Origin: Desulfomicrobium macestii
GTDB lineage: Bacteria; Desulfobacterota; Desulfovibrionia; Desulfovibrionales; Desulfomicrobiaceae
Assembly: GCF_014873765.1 (NCBI RefSeq)
Contig: NZ_JADBGG010000027.1
Coordinates: forward strand, 1-61,188
Direction of reading: 5' to 3'
DNA length: 61,188 nucleotides
Part shown: positions 37,367 through 46,355 of the stretch, one piece after another
Numbering within the stretch: position 1 is the stretch's first letter
Layout of the letters: every line of letters starts with the position of its first letter
Translations under genes and position numbers: made by a program
The notes under the pieces: model-generated
What the model was told of the DNA's origin: nothing
The model's database searches: none
Seen by the model: only the letters and a program-made list of their open reading frames with translations

Positions 37367-38497
37367 ATGAGCGAACGGATTCTTTTTGTCGACGATGAAA
37401 AATTCGTGCTTGAGACGTTTCGGCGCAACTTGCGCAATCGTTTCGAGATCGAGACCGCCGGAAGCGGCCTGGATGCCTTGCGGCTCATGGAGTCGAGCGG
37501 GCCCTTCGCCGTGGTTGTTTCCGACCTGAAGATGCCTGTCATGGATGGGGTGGAGCTTCTGGGCGTCATCAAGAATCGCTGGCCGGACACGGTCCGCGTC
37601 ATGCTGACCGGCCACGCCGACCTCGATACGGCCATCTCGGCTGTGAACAAGGGCGCGATCTTCCGGTTGCTGACCAAGCCTTGCGCCCCGGACGCCCTCC
37701 TTTCGGCGGTGAACGACGGCGTGCAACAGTACCGGCTGATAATGTCCGAGAGACAGCTTCTGCACGGCACCCTGCGCGGATGTATCCAGGTCTTGTCGGA
37801 ACTTCTCGCGCTGGTCAGTCCCAAGGCCTTTGGGCGTGCAGAAAAAGCCAAACCCCTGGTCGCGGGCATTGTCCAGGTTCTCGGCCTGGAGGGGAGCTGG
37901 AAATACGAACTGGCGGCCATGCTTAGTCAGATCGGGTGCATATCCCTGCCCATGGATATCCTTGAACGGAAGATCTCCTGCAAGGCTCTTTCGAAGGACG
38001 AGCAGGAAATATTCTTGATGCATCCGGACATCGCCGGCAATCTGTTGCGGCACGTTCCCCGCCTGGAGAGCGTGGTCGAGATGATCTCGGAGCATGAGCT
38101 GGCCGTGGATAAAAATCCTTGCGCGGGCGCAAGGATACTGAAGGCGGCGCTGGATTTCGCGGATCTCGACAATGTCGGAATTTCCGCTGCTGAAGCGTTG
38201 CAGCGCATGCGGGAGATGCCGGACGTGTACGACGTGCGGGTCTTGTCTGCCTTGGCTGAAGTCGTGGAAAGGCGGCAGCAAAGCGAGATCCGCAGCGTCC
38301 TGATCGACGATCTGCGCGAGGGCATGCTGCTGATGGATCCGGTGTTGAGCGGAAAGGGCGCGGTCCTGATGGACAGGGGACAGAGCATCACCGTGGCAGG
38401 GCTGGAACTGATCCGCAATTTCGGAACCATCCTGGGGGTCAAGGAGCCGCTCTACGTGCTGGCCAGGAAAGAACAGAAGCAGGCGCCGGAACTGTAG
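37367..38497 (+). CDS. response regulator with degenerate HD-GYP domain
   Basis: A 376-residue protein. The receiver is complete (LFVDDEKFV, VVVSDLKMPVMDG, MLTGHAD, LLTKPCA). The second half aligns with HD-GYP (KYELAAMLSQIGCISLPMDI; HPDIAGNLLRHVPRLESVVE), but the HDxGK metal motif is replaced by SQIGC and GYP is missing, so it cannot hydrolyse cyclic di-GMP by the known mechanism. The C-terminal 120 residues (DLREGMLLMDP) are typical of an HD-GYP-associated domain. It may bind c-di-GMP or a partner as a pseudoenzyme. Likely same unit as the kinase and the REC-HDOD gene. Confidence 0.88.
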   Translation: MSERILFVDDEKFVLETFRRNLRNRFEIETAGSGLDALRLMESSGPFAVVVSDLKMPVMDGVELLGVIKNRWPDTVRVMLTGHADLDTAISAVNKGAIFRLLTKPCAPDALLSAVNDGVQQYRLIMSERQLLHGTLRGCIQVLSELLALVSPKAFGRAEKAKPLVAGIVQVLGLEGSWKYELAAMLSQIGCISLPMDILERKISCKALSKDEQEIFLMHPDIAGNLLRHVPRLESVVEMISEHELAVDKNPCAGARILKAALDFADLDNVGISAAEALQRMREMPDVYDVRVLSALAEVVERRQQSEIRSVLIDDLREGMLLMDPVLSGKGAVLMDRGQSITVAGLELIRNFGTILGVKEPLYVLARKEQKQAPEL

Positions 38498-38560
38498 GCA
38501 GCGTCCGGAATCCGACATTTCTTCCTTTGGCCCTGGCGCACGGATTTCGTGTGCGCCTCC

Positions 38561-41500
38561 TCAGCCGACGAATCCTTGGGCTACCTTTGCGAGTTCCGAC
38601 TGCAAATCCTTCATGGTCACCGGTTTGGCCAGGTATCCGTTCATTCCGGCATCAAGGAATTTGTCCTTGTCCCCGCGCATGGCAAAAGCGGTCATGGCGA
38701 TGATGGGAATGTCTTTATTCGATACCTGGCTTGTTTTCGCGCGGATAGCCCTGGTAGCCGCGATCCCGTCCATGACGGGCATTTGGATGTCCATGAGGAT
38801 CAGGTCGAATCCCTGCTTTTCGAGCAGATCGAGGACTTCCTGGCCGTTCACCGCCAAGGATACCTTGTGGCCGCTTTTTTCCAGGAGTGTCTTGGTGGCG
38901 AAGGCGTTGGTCCAGTCGTCTTCGGCCAGCAGTATGCGCATCCCACGCACAGGTTTATCCTGACCGTTCTCCCGGTCTCGGGCGTTCAGAAGTGCCGGTG
39001 GCAGCTTCAGGGGCAGGATGACATGCACGCTGGTTCCCTCGTCCGGCACGCTGTCCATGATGATGTGGCCGTTCATGAGTTCAACGAGCCTGCGCACGAT
39101 GGACAGGCCGAGTCCCGCGCCCTGGTATTTCCGGGTGTAGGACGTTTCGACCTGGGAGAAGGGCTGGAACAGTTCGTCCAACCGCTCGGTCGGGATTCCG
39201 ATTCCGGTGTCGGTCACGCTCATGAGCACGAGCGGTTGCCCGTTCTCGAACCGCAGCGGCGTCATCTCCAGTGTTACCGAACCCGTATCGGTAAATTTCA
39301 CCGCATTGCCGATCAGATTGAAGAGAATCTGGCGCAGCCGCGATTCGTCCCCGAGCAACATCGGGGGCAGGGCGGGGTCAAGGGAACTCTCCAGTCTGAT
39401 GCCTTTCTCCCTGGATGCGACAAGGAAAAGCTCGAACACGGACTCGCACAGTTCCCTGGCCCCAAACTCCTCCTCGCGCAGGATCATCCTGCCGGATTCG
39501 ATGCGGGAGAGGTCGAGAAGGTCTGTCAGAAGTCGGGCAAGACGGTCCGAGGACGTCATGGCCATGGAGACGTACTTGGCTTGTTCCGGGTTCAGCGGCG
39601 TCATCTCCAAAACTTGCATCATGGCCATGATGCCGTTCAGCGGCGTGCGGATTTCGTGGCTCATGTTGGCCAGGAACGAACTCTTGGCGCTGTTGGCGGC
39701 TTCGGCGTCTTCCTTGGCCTGAATGATAGCCTGCTCATTGTGCTTGCGTTCGGTGATGTCGTAGCAATGGCCAATGTAGCCGATGAACGCTCCCGCGCTG
39801 TCGTGGCGCGGGTTGCCGAGATCGAGGATCCAGCGGTAGGAGCCGTCGGCATGACGCAACCGGTACTCGATCTCGAACGCTTCCCGGAGGTTGAATTTCG
39901 CAACGTAAAAGTCCAGGCAGCGGTCATGGTCTTCCGGATGCACGCCTTCGGCCCAACCGTTGCCAAGCTCCTGCTCAAGGGTGCGGCCCGTGAAGTCCAG
40001 CCAGGTATCGTTGAAATAGTCGCAGAGCATGTCCGGGCCTGATGTCCAGATCAGGGCCGTTCCGGCGTTGGCCAAGGTTCGGAAGTGGTGTTCGCTCTCC
40101 CGCAGGGCCGTTTCCGCCCGCTTGCGTTCGGTGATGTCGCGGGCTGCTGCGATGATCCTTTTCTGACCGCCGATGAGCGAGTGCCTGAGCGTGACCTCGA
40201 CCGGAAAAACAGTGCCGTCGTGTCGCTTGGCCTGCCAGTCGAACTGGAGGCGCTCCCCGTGAAACGCCGCGGCGATTCTCTTCTGAGCCTCCGCTTCGGT
40301 GAATGGTTCCTCGTTTGAACTCAAGTCCCCTATGTTTCCCGCCAGAACTGCATCCTTGGAACGGTAGCCGTACATCGAGAGCATGGCATCGTTTACGTCG
40401 AGCAGCCTGCCGGTGTCCGCTTCGCTGATGAAAATGGCTTCGGATGTTGCGTTGAAGATCTCTCTGTAGCGCTGTTCGCTCTCCCGCAGTGAAATTTCGG
40501 CCTTCTTCATCTCCGTGACGTCCTGAATGACACCGGCGATTTTCACGACCTGGCCGTCTTCCACCACGGGCCTGCCCACGGTTCTGACCCATTTTTTATT
40601 CCCGGCGGCGGTCAGCATCTCCAGCTCCAGATCATACGGAAGCGCCAGGTCCACGGCGTCCTGCACCGCACTCGCTATTTTTTCCCTGGACGTTTCGATG
40701 TAGAAGCTCAGACCCTGTTCGGCGCTTACCTTTTCACTGGGCGCCAGGTCGTGGATTCTTGCCACCTGGCTCGTCCAGGTGCCTTGCAGGGTCTTCACAT
40801 TGAACTCCCATCCCCCAAGTCCGGCAATTTCTCCAGCCTGCTCCAGTAATTCGCTTGCCCGTTGGATCTCCTGCTGCGATTCCATCTGCTCCGAGATGTC
40901 CGTAATGACCCCATCCCAGATGATCCGGCCGTCGGCCAGACGGCGGGGCCGCGAGCTGATCTGGAACCAACGCCAGACACCATCGGTGCGACGCATGGAG
41001 AGTTTCATGACAAAATCCGAGAGGTCCTTGATACTGGCGACCTGGTTGGCTTTCATCTCTTGAAATTGGGCTGGAGACACTTGGTCATACAGAAGACGTC
41101 CATCTCGCATCACGTCTTCCGCGCTGAGTCCGTGGAGACGTTCGATGCCGGCGCTGAGGAAAAGAAAACGGGGTGTGCCGTCCGGCTCCAGGGTAAATTG
41201 GTACACATAGCTGTCGGGAAGATTGTCGCACACAAGACGAAATCTGTCTTCGCTCTCTGCGAGACGATTCAGAAGTTCTTCGCGACTGGCCGAGTGGAGG
41301 CGAATGAGTATCATCAGGAGGGCCGCAGAGACGAATACGAACCCCCATCCCTTGTAAATGGACCAGCGAACTACAGATTCTGCATCAAGTCGAAGTGTGG
41401 CAAGAATATTGTCGGAGATGAGAATCCACAGACATGCGAAAATGAAATATGGAAGAACGATGCCAAATATGCTTTTTGAAAATAGTGTTGCTTTGTGCAC
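38561..41500 (-). CDS. membrane-bound hybrid sensor histidine kinase (four PAS domains, receiver)
   Basis: A 979-residue kinase. Two N-terminal membrane spans (FGIVLPYFIFACLWILI and GWGFVFVSAALLMILI) enclose a small periplasmic loop. Four PAS/PAC units follow, each ending in DIS or D(I/V)TE (GVITDISEQ, GVIQDVTEM, AARDITERK, GHCYDITER). The kinase has H615 (FLANMSHEIRTPLNG), N box NLIGNAVKF, G box VTDTGIGIP and G2 GAGLGLS. The C-terminal receiver has DDWTNA and the Asp in LILMDIQMPVMDG. The receiver needs a histidine phosphotransfer partner, which is not seen nearby. It converges on the REC/HD-GYP genes. Confidence 0.93.
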   Translation of the reverse strand: MHKATLFSKSIFGIVLPYFIFACLWILISDNILATLRLDAESVVRWSIYKGWGFVFVSAALLMILIRLHSASREELLNRLAESEDRFRLVCDNLPDSYVYQFTLEPDGTPRFLFLSAGIERLHGLSAEDVMRDGRLLYDQVSPAQFQEMKANQVASIKDLSDFVMKLSMRRTDGVWRWFQISSRPRRLADGRIIWDGVITDISEQMESQQEIQRASELLEQAGEIAGLGGWEFNVKTLQGTWTSQVARIHDLAPSEKVSAEQGLSFYIETSREKIASAVQDAVDLALPYDLELEMLTAAGNKKWVRTVGRPVVEDGQVVKIAGVIQDVTEMKKAEISLRESEQRYREIFNATSEAIFISEADTGRLLDVNDAMLSMYGYRSKDAVLAGNIGDLSSNEEPFTEAEAQKRIAAAFHGERLQFDWQAKRHDGTVFPVEVTLRHSLIGGQKRIIAAARDITERKRAETALRESEHHFRTLANAGTALIWTSGPDMLCDYFNDTWLDFTGRTLEQELGNGWAEGVHPEDHDRCLDFYVAKFNLREAFEIEYRLRHADGSYRWILDLGNPRHDSAGAFIGYIGHCYDITERKHNEQAIIQAKEDAEAANSAKSSFLANMSHEIRTPLNGIMAMMQVLEMTPLNPEQAKYVSMAMTSSDRLARLLTDLLDLSRIESGRMILREEEFGARELCESVFELFLVASREKGIRLESSLDPALPPMLLGDESRLRQILFNLIGNAVKFTDTGSVTLEMTPLRFENGQPLVLMSVTDTGIGIPTERLDELFQPFSQVETSYTRKYQGAGLGLSIVRRLVELMNGHIIMDSVPDEGTSVHVILPLKLPPALLNARDRENGQDKPVRGMRILLAEDDWTNAFATKTLLEKSGHKVSLAVNGQEVLDLLEKQGFDLILMDIQMPVMDGIAATRAIRAKTSQVSNKDIPIIAMTAFAMRGDKDKFLDAGMNGYLAKPVTMKDLQSELAKVAQGFVG

Positions 41501-41945
41501 GTCAGGTCCCGCTCATGCATTTATATTATTGTTAACATTCTTGCTCGGTGCCAGATCGGTATGATGTTTTTCGATCCGGAAGTGGTCCACTGTGTTTACA
41601 GAACCACCGTACCGGCGGCGTCCGTTCGCTCACGTTCCGCTTCTGTCCGGCAGTGGCATGGAAGCCTCTCAAGCACTCCCCGCCTACTCGGCAAGCTTAT
41701 TGTCGCGTTGACTTGCCGGAAAAGTTCGAACTGTTCAATCCTTGAGATATTTTACCTCTTGCAAGCCCCCCCGCGCTTTTCACGGACGTCCAAGGCCAAA
41801 TCTTGGCTGGCTGGTTCCAGCTTGACACGAACGGATATGTCAAGCAAAAGGCTGTTTGATTCACGAATTTTATTTCGTGAATTACGTGGCGCATAGTTTT
41901 TGTCTCGGACATCAAACCTTACTCAACTCTCACGGAAGATTGATA
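41501..41945. promoter_or_regulatory. intergenic region with two inverted repeats ahead of the wHTH gene
   Basis: CTTGACA (41821) pairs with TGTCAAG (41838-41844) around a 10-bp centre, and ATTCACGAA (41859-41867) pairs with TTCGTGAAT (41874-41882) around a 6-bp centre. Both lie 65-125 bp before the wHTH start. TTGACA in the first is a perfect -35 box but no fitting -10 was seen 17 bp on. The two sites are probable binding sites for the encoded regulator. The rest of the region holds no gene. Confidence 0.45.
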
Positions 41946-42254
41946 ATGACCACCACACCTCAAACGTCCTCATGGACTTTCTTGACCAATCACACACACG
42001 TAATGTTCTGCCTGTCCCGGGATCCGGGCATGCGCATGAAGGACATCGCCGGCGAGGTCGGCATCGCGGAGCGGGCCGTCCAGCACATCGTCGCCGATTT
42101 GCGGGCCGCCGGTTATCTGATCGGGGAGCGCGAAGGCCGCCGGGTCAGATATACCATCCTTCGCGACCAGCGCCTGCGGCATCCCCTGGAAAGCGGATGC
42201 TGCATCGGCGACGTCCTTGAAGTCCTGGAACGATTGACGGGTGCTTCAAGATGA
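41946..42254 (+). CDS. winged-helix transcriptional regulator
   Basis: A 102-residue DNA-binding protein. VMFCLSRDPGMRMKDIAGEV then GIAERAVQHIVADLRAAGYL, closed by GEREGRRVRYTI, is the helix-turn-helix and wing of a MarR/ArsR-like winged helix. GGAAG precedes ATG 41946 by about 9 bp and sets the start. It overlaps the OFA-type transporter gene by ATGA, so it very probably controls that transporter and itself, through the inverted repeats upstream. The signal it senses is unknown; the two Cys in SGCCIGD could respond to metal or redox. Confidence 0.85.
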   Translation: MTTTPQTSSWTFLTNHTHVMFCLSRDPGMRMKDIAGEVGIAERAVQHIVADLRAAGYLIGEREGRRVRYTILRDQRLRHPLESGCCIGDVLEVLERLTGASR

Positions 42255-43480
42255 AATGGATCGTTCTTTGCGCAGGGTGTCTGACCCAGATGATACTTGG
42301 CGGCATTTACGCCTGGAGTGAGTTTGTTCCGCTTCTGAGAGCGGAGTATGGTTTGACGTCAAGCCAGTGCGGCATCATTTTCGGCGCCACCATTGCGGTC
42401 TTCACCTGTGTCATGATTCCCGCGGGGCGGTTTCTGCAGCGTCGCGGCGCGCGTTTGACGGCGCTGGTCGGAGCGCTTCTTTTTTGTGCGGGCTATCTGA
42501 CGGCGTCTTTGTCGCAAGGCAATTTCCTTCTGCTGTTTCTTGGTCTCAGCGTGGTCACGGGAGCCGGAATCGGCTTTGGATACATCTGTCCCCTGACGGT
42601 CTCCATGAAATGGTTTCCGGATAAGAAGGGACTCGTGACCGGAGTCTCGGTCGCCGGTTTCGGTGCCGGAGCCATCTTCCTGAGCGTCGTGGCCGAACAC
42701 CTGCTTGTGACCCGCGCCAAGGACGTGATGCATGTGTTTCGCTTTATCGGCCTTGGCTCCGGCGCCATCGCGATATGCAGCGCCCTGCTCATGCGCGAGC
42801 CGTCCTCGGACGATCACGCGCGAAACCTTCAGGGCAGGGACCGGGCGGCCTTGCCGTTAAGCTTGCTGACCTCGCGTAATTTTTTGCTCCTGTGTCTTGG
42901 CATGTTCAGCGGAACCTTCGCCGGACTGCTGGTGGTGGGCAACCTCAAGCCCGTCGCCTTGTCCCTGGGCCTCGGGAACTCGGCCGCCACTCTGGCCATA
43001 TCGGTCTTCGCCCTGGGCAACGCCATGGGCCGGATAGGCTGGGGGCAGGTTCACGATCGGCTCGGTTCACGGCTGACCATCCTTCTTTCCCAGGCTTTTC
43101 TTGGACTGAGCATGCTCCTCTTTCTGCTTCCGTCCGCGCCAGGGCTCGTGCTGGCCGCCGTTCTGTTCACGGGTATCGGTTTTGGAGGATGCTTCGTCGT
43201 CTACGCCGCCTCGATCGTGGAGCAGATGGGGATAGAGCTGTTCCCCCGCCTTTATCCCATTTGTTTCCTCTGGTACGGGCTGGCGGCGCTCATCGGGCCG
43301 CCCTTGGGCGGCATCATGGCCGACGCCACCGGATCATACGGGGTCTCCATCGCCGTGAGCGCGTTGCTCGTTCTGATCACGGCGCCTTTGAGCTGGGTTT
43401 TGTTTCAGCGCAAACAGATCACAAGAAATGTAATGGATTACAGAGGACCGTTGTGCAATCGCTTTGGTTCATGCGAATGA
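42251..43480 (+). CDS. OFA-family MFS transporter
   Basis: A 409-residue, 12-span major facilitator protein. MILGGIYAWSEFVPLLRAEYG at the N-terminus and PLTVSMKWFPDKKGLVTGVSV are the marks of the OFA (oxalate:formate antiporter-like) group. Other segments (for example IGWGQVHDRLGSRLTILLSQ) follow MFS loop motifs. OFA members exchange or import small carboxylates; the actual substrate cannot be told. Its start overlaps the wHTH gene by 4 bp (ATGA). The gene stands next to a MITE copy that follows 110 bp after the stop. Confidence 0.9.
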   Translation: MKWIVLCAGCLTQMILGGIYAWSEFVPLLRAEYGLTSSQCGIIFGATIAVFTCVMIPAGRFLQRRGARLTALVGALLFCAGYLTASLSQGNFLLLFLGLSVVTGAGIGFGYICPLTVSMKWFPDKKGLVTGVSVAGFGAGAIFLSVVAEHLLVTRAKDVMHVFRFIGLGSGAIAICSALLMREPSSDDHARNLQGRDRAALPLSLLTSRNFLLLCLGMFSGTFAGLLVVGNLKPVALSLGLGNSAATLAISVFALGNAMGRIGWGQVHDRLGSRLTILLSQAFLGLSMLLFLLPSAPGLVLAAVLFTGIGFGGCFVVYAASIVEQMGIELFPRLYPICFLWYGLAALIGPPLGGIMADATGSYGVSIAVSALLVLITAPLSWVLFQRKQITRNVMDYRGPLCNRFGSCE

Positions 43481-43590
43481 GGGCAACTCTTGATCTGGAT
43501 TAGGTGCGACGCAACGCATTTTTCAATGCGAAGCCGATACGGATTTGAACTCTGAGTCTGATTTTTCGCGAATAGTAACTTCAGACGCAC

Positions 43591-43707
43591 CTGCAAAAAG
43601 TCGTGGATGAACCTGAACGTCATTCCCGCGAAGGCGGGAATCCATTCTTTTCAGATATTTAGAAAGGCGTAGATCCCCTTCTTCAAGGGGATGACGACTT
43701 TTTGCAG
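43591..43707. repeat. MITE-like element, copy 2 (short form)
   Basis: A 117-bp form with a perfect 14-bp terminal inverted repeat: CTGCAAAAAGTCGT at 43591-43604 and its complement at 43694-43707. The middle lacks about 40 bp present in the long copies and holds GTCATTCCCGCGAAGGCGGG with a small hairpin. It ends about 20 bp before GGAGG of the DUF533 gene, so it may affect that gene's expression. Confidence 0.85.
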
Positions 43708-43739
43708 TGACGTCATTTCATCTTATGTGGAGGTTTTCA

Positions 43740-44426
43740 ATGAGTATAATGAATCTTCTGGATCAAATGCTTCAGTCGGGTCAGGGGGCATTGCAGAATG
43801 CCGGGAACCGGGCAAATGCCGCGACAGGGGGAAATCCCCTGGGCGCACTGCTCACGGGAGCGGGAGGCGGCGCTCTGGCCGCGGGTACGATCGGGGTGCT
43901 CATGGGCAGCAAGAAGGCGCGCAAGATGGGCGGTACGGCTCTCAAGTACGGCGGCCTGGCGGCGCTCGGACTTGTGGCCTACAAGGCTTTCAGCACCTGG
44001 CAGCAGAACAGCGCCTCCGCGCCCCAAGTGCCGCAACCCCGGACGGAGGACAGGGTTCCTGCCCTGGAAGCCGAATTCCACGGAAAGGCGGTTCTGCGCG
44101 CGATCATCGCGGCGGCGAAGGCGGACGGCCATATCGATGATCGTGAACGGCAGTTGATCGACCAGAGTATCGCGCAGTTGACCAGTGACCGGGAACTGCA
44201 GTCCTGGGTAGATCAGGAACTGCGCAAGCCCATGGATCCTGCGGAAATCGCGACTTCGGCCACGACTCCGGAGATTGCCGCTGAAATGTATCTGGCCAGC
44301 CTCTTGATGGTGGACGAGGAGAATTTCATGGAGCGTGCCTATCTGGACGAACTGGCTCGCAAGATGAATCTGGATCCGTCTTTCAAGTTGGAACTGGAAC
44401 GTCAGGCCAGACAGGCACAACTTTGA
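43740..44426 (+). CDS. DUF533 / YebE-like inner-membrane protein
   Basis: A 228-residue protein. A Gly/Ala-rich N-terminal stretch (GALLTGAGGGALAAGTIGVL) includes a hydrophobic segment, then a helical C-terminal domain (VLRAIIAAAKADGHIDDRER and AEMYLASLLMVDEENFMERA) resembles the TerB-like fold, with Asp/Glu clusters that could bind metal. DUF533 proteins are envelope-stress-linked in enterobacteria but unexplained. The start is ATG 43740, with GGAGG 8 bp upstream. It is followed by a perfect stem-loop terminator. Confidence 0.85.
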   Translation: MSIMNLLDQMLQSGQGALQNAGNRANAATGGNPLGALLTGAGGGALAAGTIGVLMGSKKARKMGGTALKYGGLAALGLVAYKAFSTWQQNSASAPQVPQPRTEDRVPALEAEFHGKAVLRAIIAAAKADGHIDDRERQLIDQSIAQLTSDRELQSWVDQELRKPMDPAEIATSATTPEIAAEMYLASLLMVDEENFMERAYLDELARKMNLDPSFKLELERQARQAQL

Positions 44427-44449
44427 TTTGATGCGTTTGGGCATCCCTG

Positions 44450-44493
44450 ACAGACAAGCCGCTGAAATGCATAAGTTTCAGCGGCTTGTCTGT
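44450..44493. terminator. strong bidirectional hairpin terminator
   Basis: A perfect 18-bp stem: ACAGACAAGCCGCTGAAA at 44450-44467 and TTTCAGCGGCTTGTCTGT at 44476-44493 with an 8-nt loop. It lies between convergent genes (DUF533 and PanE) and can end transcription in both directions. Confidence 0.85.
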
Positions 44494-44562
44494 TTAAGCA
44501 AGGCCTCGGGATTCGGGAGCAGAAATGGCAAGAATTGATTGGTCTGATAAGGGCCGGTGAGT

Positions 44563-45492
44563 TCAATTGATTCGTTGCGCGGTGGTGGCTTCCAGCGCCT
44601 TTATCAGTTCCGTCAGCATCTGGTTCACAGGGGTGGGGATGCCGGTCTTGGCGCCTTCGCGGACGACCGCGCCGTTGATGACATCGATTTCGGTGGGTTT
44701 GCCCGCGAGGATGTCCTGAAGCATTGAGGACTGGTTGCCGCTGGTCAGGGCGCAAACCGCCCGGACTTTCTCCAGTGGAGCTTCGTCCGGCAGTCGGACG
44801 CAAAGGGCCCGGGCCACGGCCATGGCCTCGGTTACAGCATCGGCCATGAGGGATTCGCATTCCGGGATTTGGGCCAAGGTGCCGTTTGGGACCCGCAGCA
44901 GCGCGGTCAGGGCGTTGATGCCCACGTTGACGATGAGCTTGGACCAGAGCAGGGCCGCGACGTCTTCGGTGACGGTGGTGGCGATGCCTGCCTGGTTGAA
45001 CAGGGCGGCGACGGCGGCGATCTTCTTTTCCTGTCCGGGCCCTGCGCCGAGCACCGTGGGGCCGCTGCCTGCATGGCGCACCTGTCCGGGGCCGAGCAGG
45101 GTGGCCGCCTGGGCGGTGATTCCGGCGGCGGCGCGGGAGACGCCGACAGCGGCCTGGATGAGTTCGAGGTTGCCGAGCCCGTTCTGGAGGGTCAGCACCA
45201 GGCCGTCCCGGGCCAGCAGTCGGCTTGCGATTTCGGCGGCCTGGCCGGTCGAGCGGGCCTTGGTGCAAATGAGGATCAGGTCGGCGCGGCGGCCGTACCG
45301 GTCTGGATCGGTCAGTGCGCAGGCCGAAGAGCGACGGACCTGGCCATCCATGCAGATGAGGGCCAGCCCGGTTCGATTGATGGCCTCGGCGTGCCCGGCA
45401 TTGGTGGTGAACAGGGTTACAGGAACCAGCGGCGTGAGCAGGGTTGCGAACAATCCGCCCATGGCACCGGCGCCGATGATCAGTGTCTCCAT
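44563..45492 (-). CDS. panE: 2-dehydropantoate 2-reductase family protein (PanE-like)
   Basis: A 309-residue NADPH-dependent reductase. The nucleotide-binding motif METLIIGAGAMGGLF opens the Rossmann domain. The substrate side shows the LTLQNGLGNLE region, DVAALLWSKLIVNVGINALTA and SSMLQDILAGKPTEIDVINGA, all family marks, with Lys and Glu placed as in PanE. The reaction is ketopantoate to pantoate in the CoA pathway. Many PanE-like paralogues have other substrates, so the symbol is tentative. The gene is monocistronic, convergent with DUF533. Confidence 0.85.
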   Translation of the reverse strand: METLIIGAGAMGGLFATLLTPLVPVTLFTTNAGHAEAINRTGLALICMDGQVRRSSACALTDPDRYGRRADLILICTKARSTGQAAEIASRLLARDGLVLTLQNGLGNLELIQAAVGVSRAAAGITAQAATLLGPGQVRHAGSGPTVLGAGPGQEKKIAAVAALFNQAGIATTVTEDVAALLWSKLIVNVGINALTALLRVPNGTLAQIPECESLMADAVTEAMAVARALCVRLPDEAPLEKVRAVCALTSGNQSSMLQDILAGKPTEIDVINGAVVREGAKTGIPTPVNQMLTELIKALEATTAQRIN

Positions 45493-45914
45493 CTATTCTC
45501 CTGGTTGTCGGCATTGCCGCCGAGTGGTGCCGCGCGGGCAGACGCGGGAAAGTCCGAAAAATTATAAACCCTGCGCGAAAAGGTCAATTCGAATCCGCGA
45601 TTTCTGTTCGTCTATCCGTTCAAAATTCACCGGACATAGTGGCCAACACGGATGGCGTGGATGCGCGGCCTTGGATCGCCTTTTTGGAAATGGTGAATTT
45701 TCAGATCGGTTCGACATTTTTTGCATGGCCCGAAAGTGGCGGACATGAAGCAATTGTGCCAAGGTCCTGCTTCAGACCTATTCTGGCTGGAGCAGATTGT
45801 CGTGCGTTGCCAGCGAGCCTCAAAATTGGCCGTAAACGGTAAATTTGGCCGAGATGCGCGTTAGGGGCATGGCAGGAAAAGCTTGATCCGTAATTTTGTA
45901 AGGAGTGGATTTTT
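45493..45914. other. intergenic region, no gene recognised
   Basis: About 420 bp between divergent genes. Open frames here are short and show no homology that I can recognise. Promoters for panE and the coiled-coil gene are presumably present. Confidence 0.45.
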
Positions 45915-46238
45915 ATGCAGGAAAAAAAAGATGCCTATGTGCAGAAACTTAAAGCCAAAATTGATGAATGGAACGCCGAGATCGATCTGCTGGCCGCAAA
46001 GGCGAATCAGTCCAGGGCCGATCTGAAGCTTGGCTACCTTGAACGCATCGAGGAGCTGAAGGGAAAACGCAATGAGCTTGAATCGAAAATGAAGGCGTTG
46101 CAAGAGGCCGGCGGATCTGCCTGGGAGGAACTCAAAGATGGCCTGGAGGAGTCGCTTAAGGTCTGGAAGGACAGTTTTTCCAAGGCCAAGGCCGCGTTTG
46201 GGCAGGGGTTCAAGGAAGGCAAAGAGGACAAGGACTGA
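45915..46238 (+). CDS. small coiled-coil protein
   Basis: A 107-residue, strongly charged, wholly helical protein. Heptads are clear in YVQKLKAKIDEWNAEIDLLA and YLERIEELKGKRNELESKM, then an amphipathic tail with Lys/Glu repeats. AAGGAG precedes ATG 45915. Found in sulfate reducers and other delta-proteobacteria by style, but no function is known to me. It has no signal peptide. It may form oligomers or bind a larger partner. It is followed by the convergent TrmO gene. Confidence 0.75.
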   Translation: MQEKKDAYVQKLKAKIDEWNAEIDLLAAKANQSRADLKLGYLERIEELKGKRNELESKMKALQEAGGSAWEELKDGLEESLKVWKDSFSKAKAAFGQGFKEGKEDKD

Positions 46239-46355
46239 AGTTGTCGCGGGCTTGACGCTGCCCTTGGCGGATGGCTTTTACGGGATCGCCGGATTGGTCA
46301 TGTCCGCGCATCGATGCACGCGGCGTGGTTATTTCCGGGCCGGTTTCGTCCCCGA

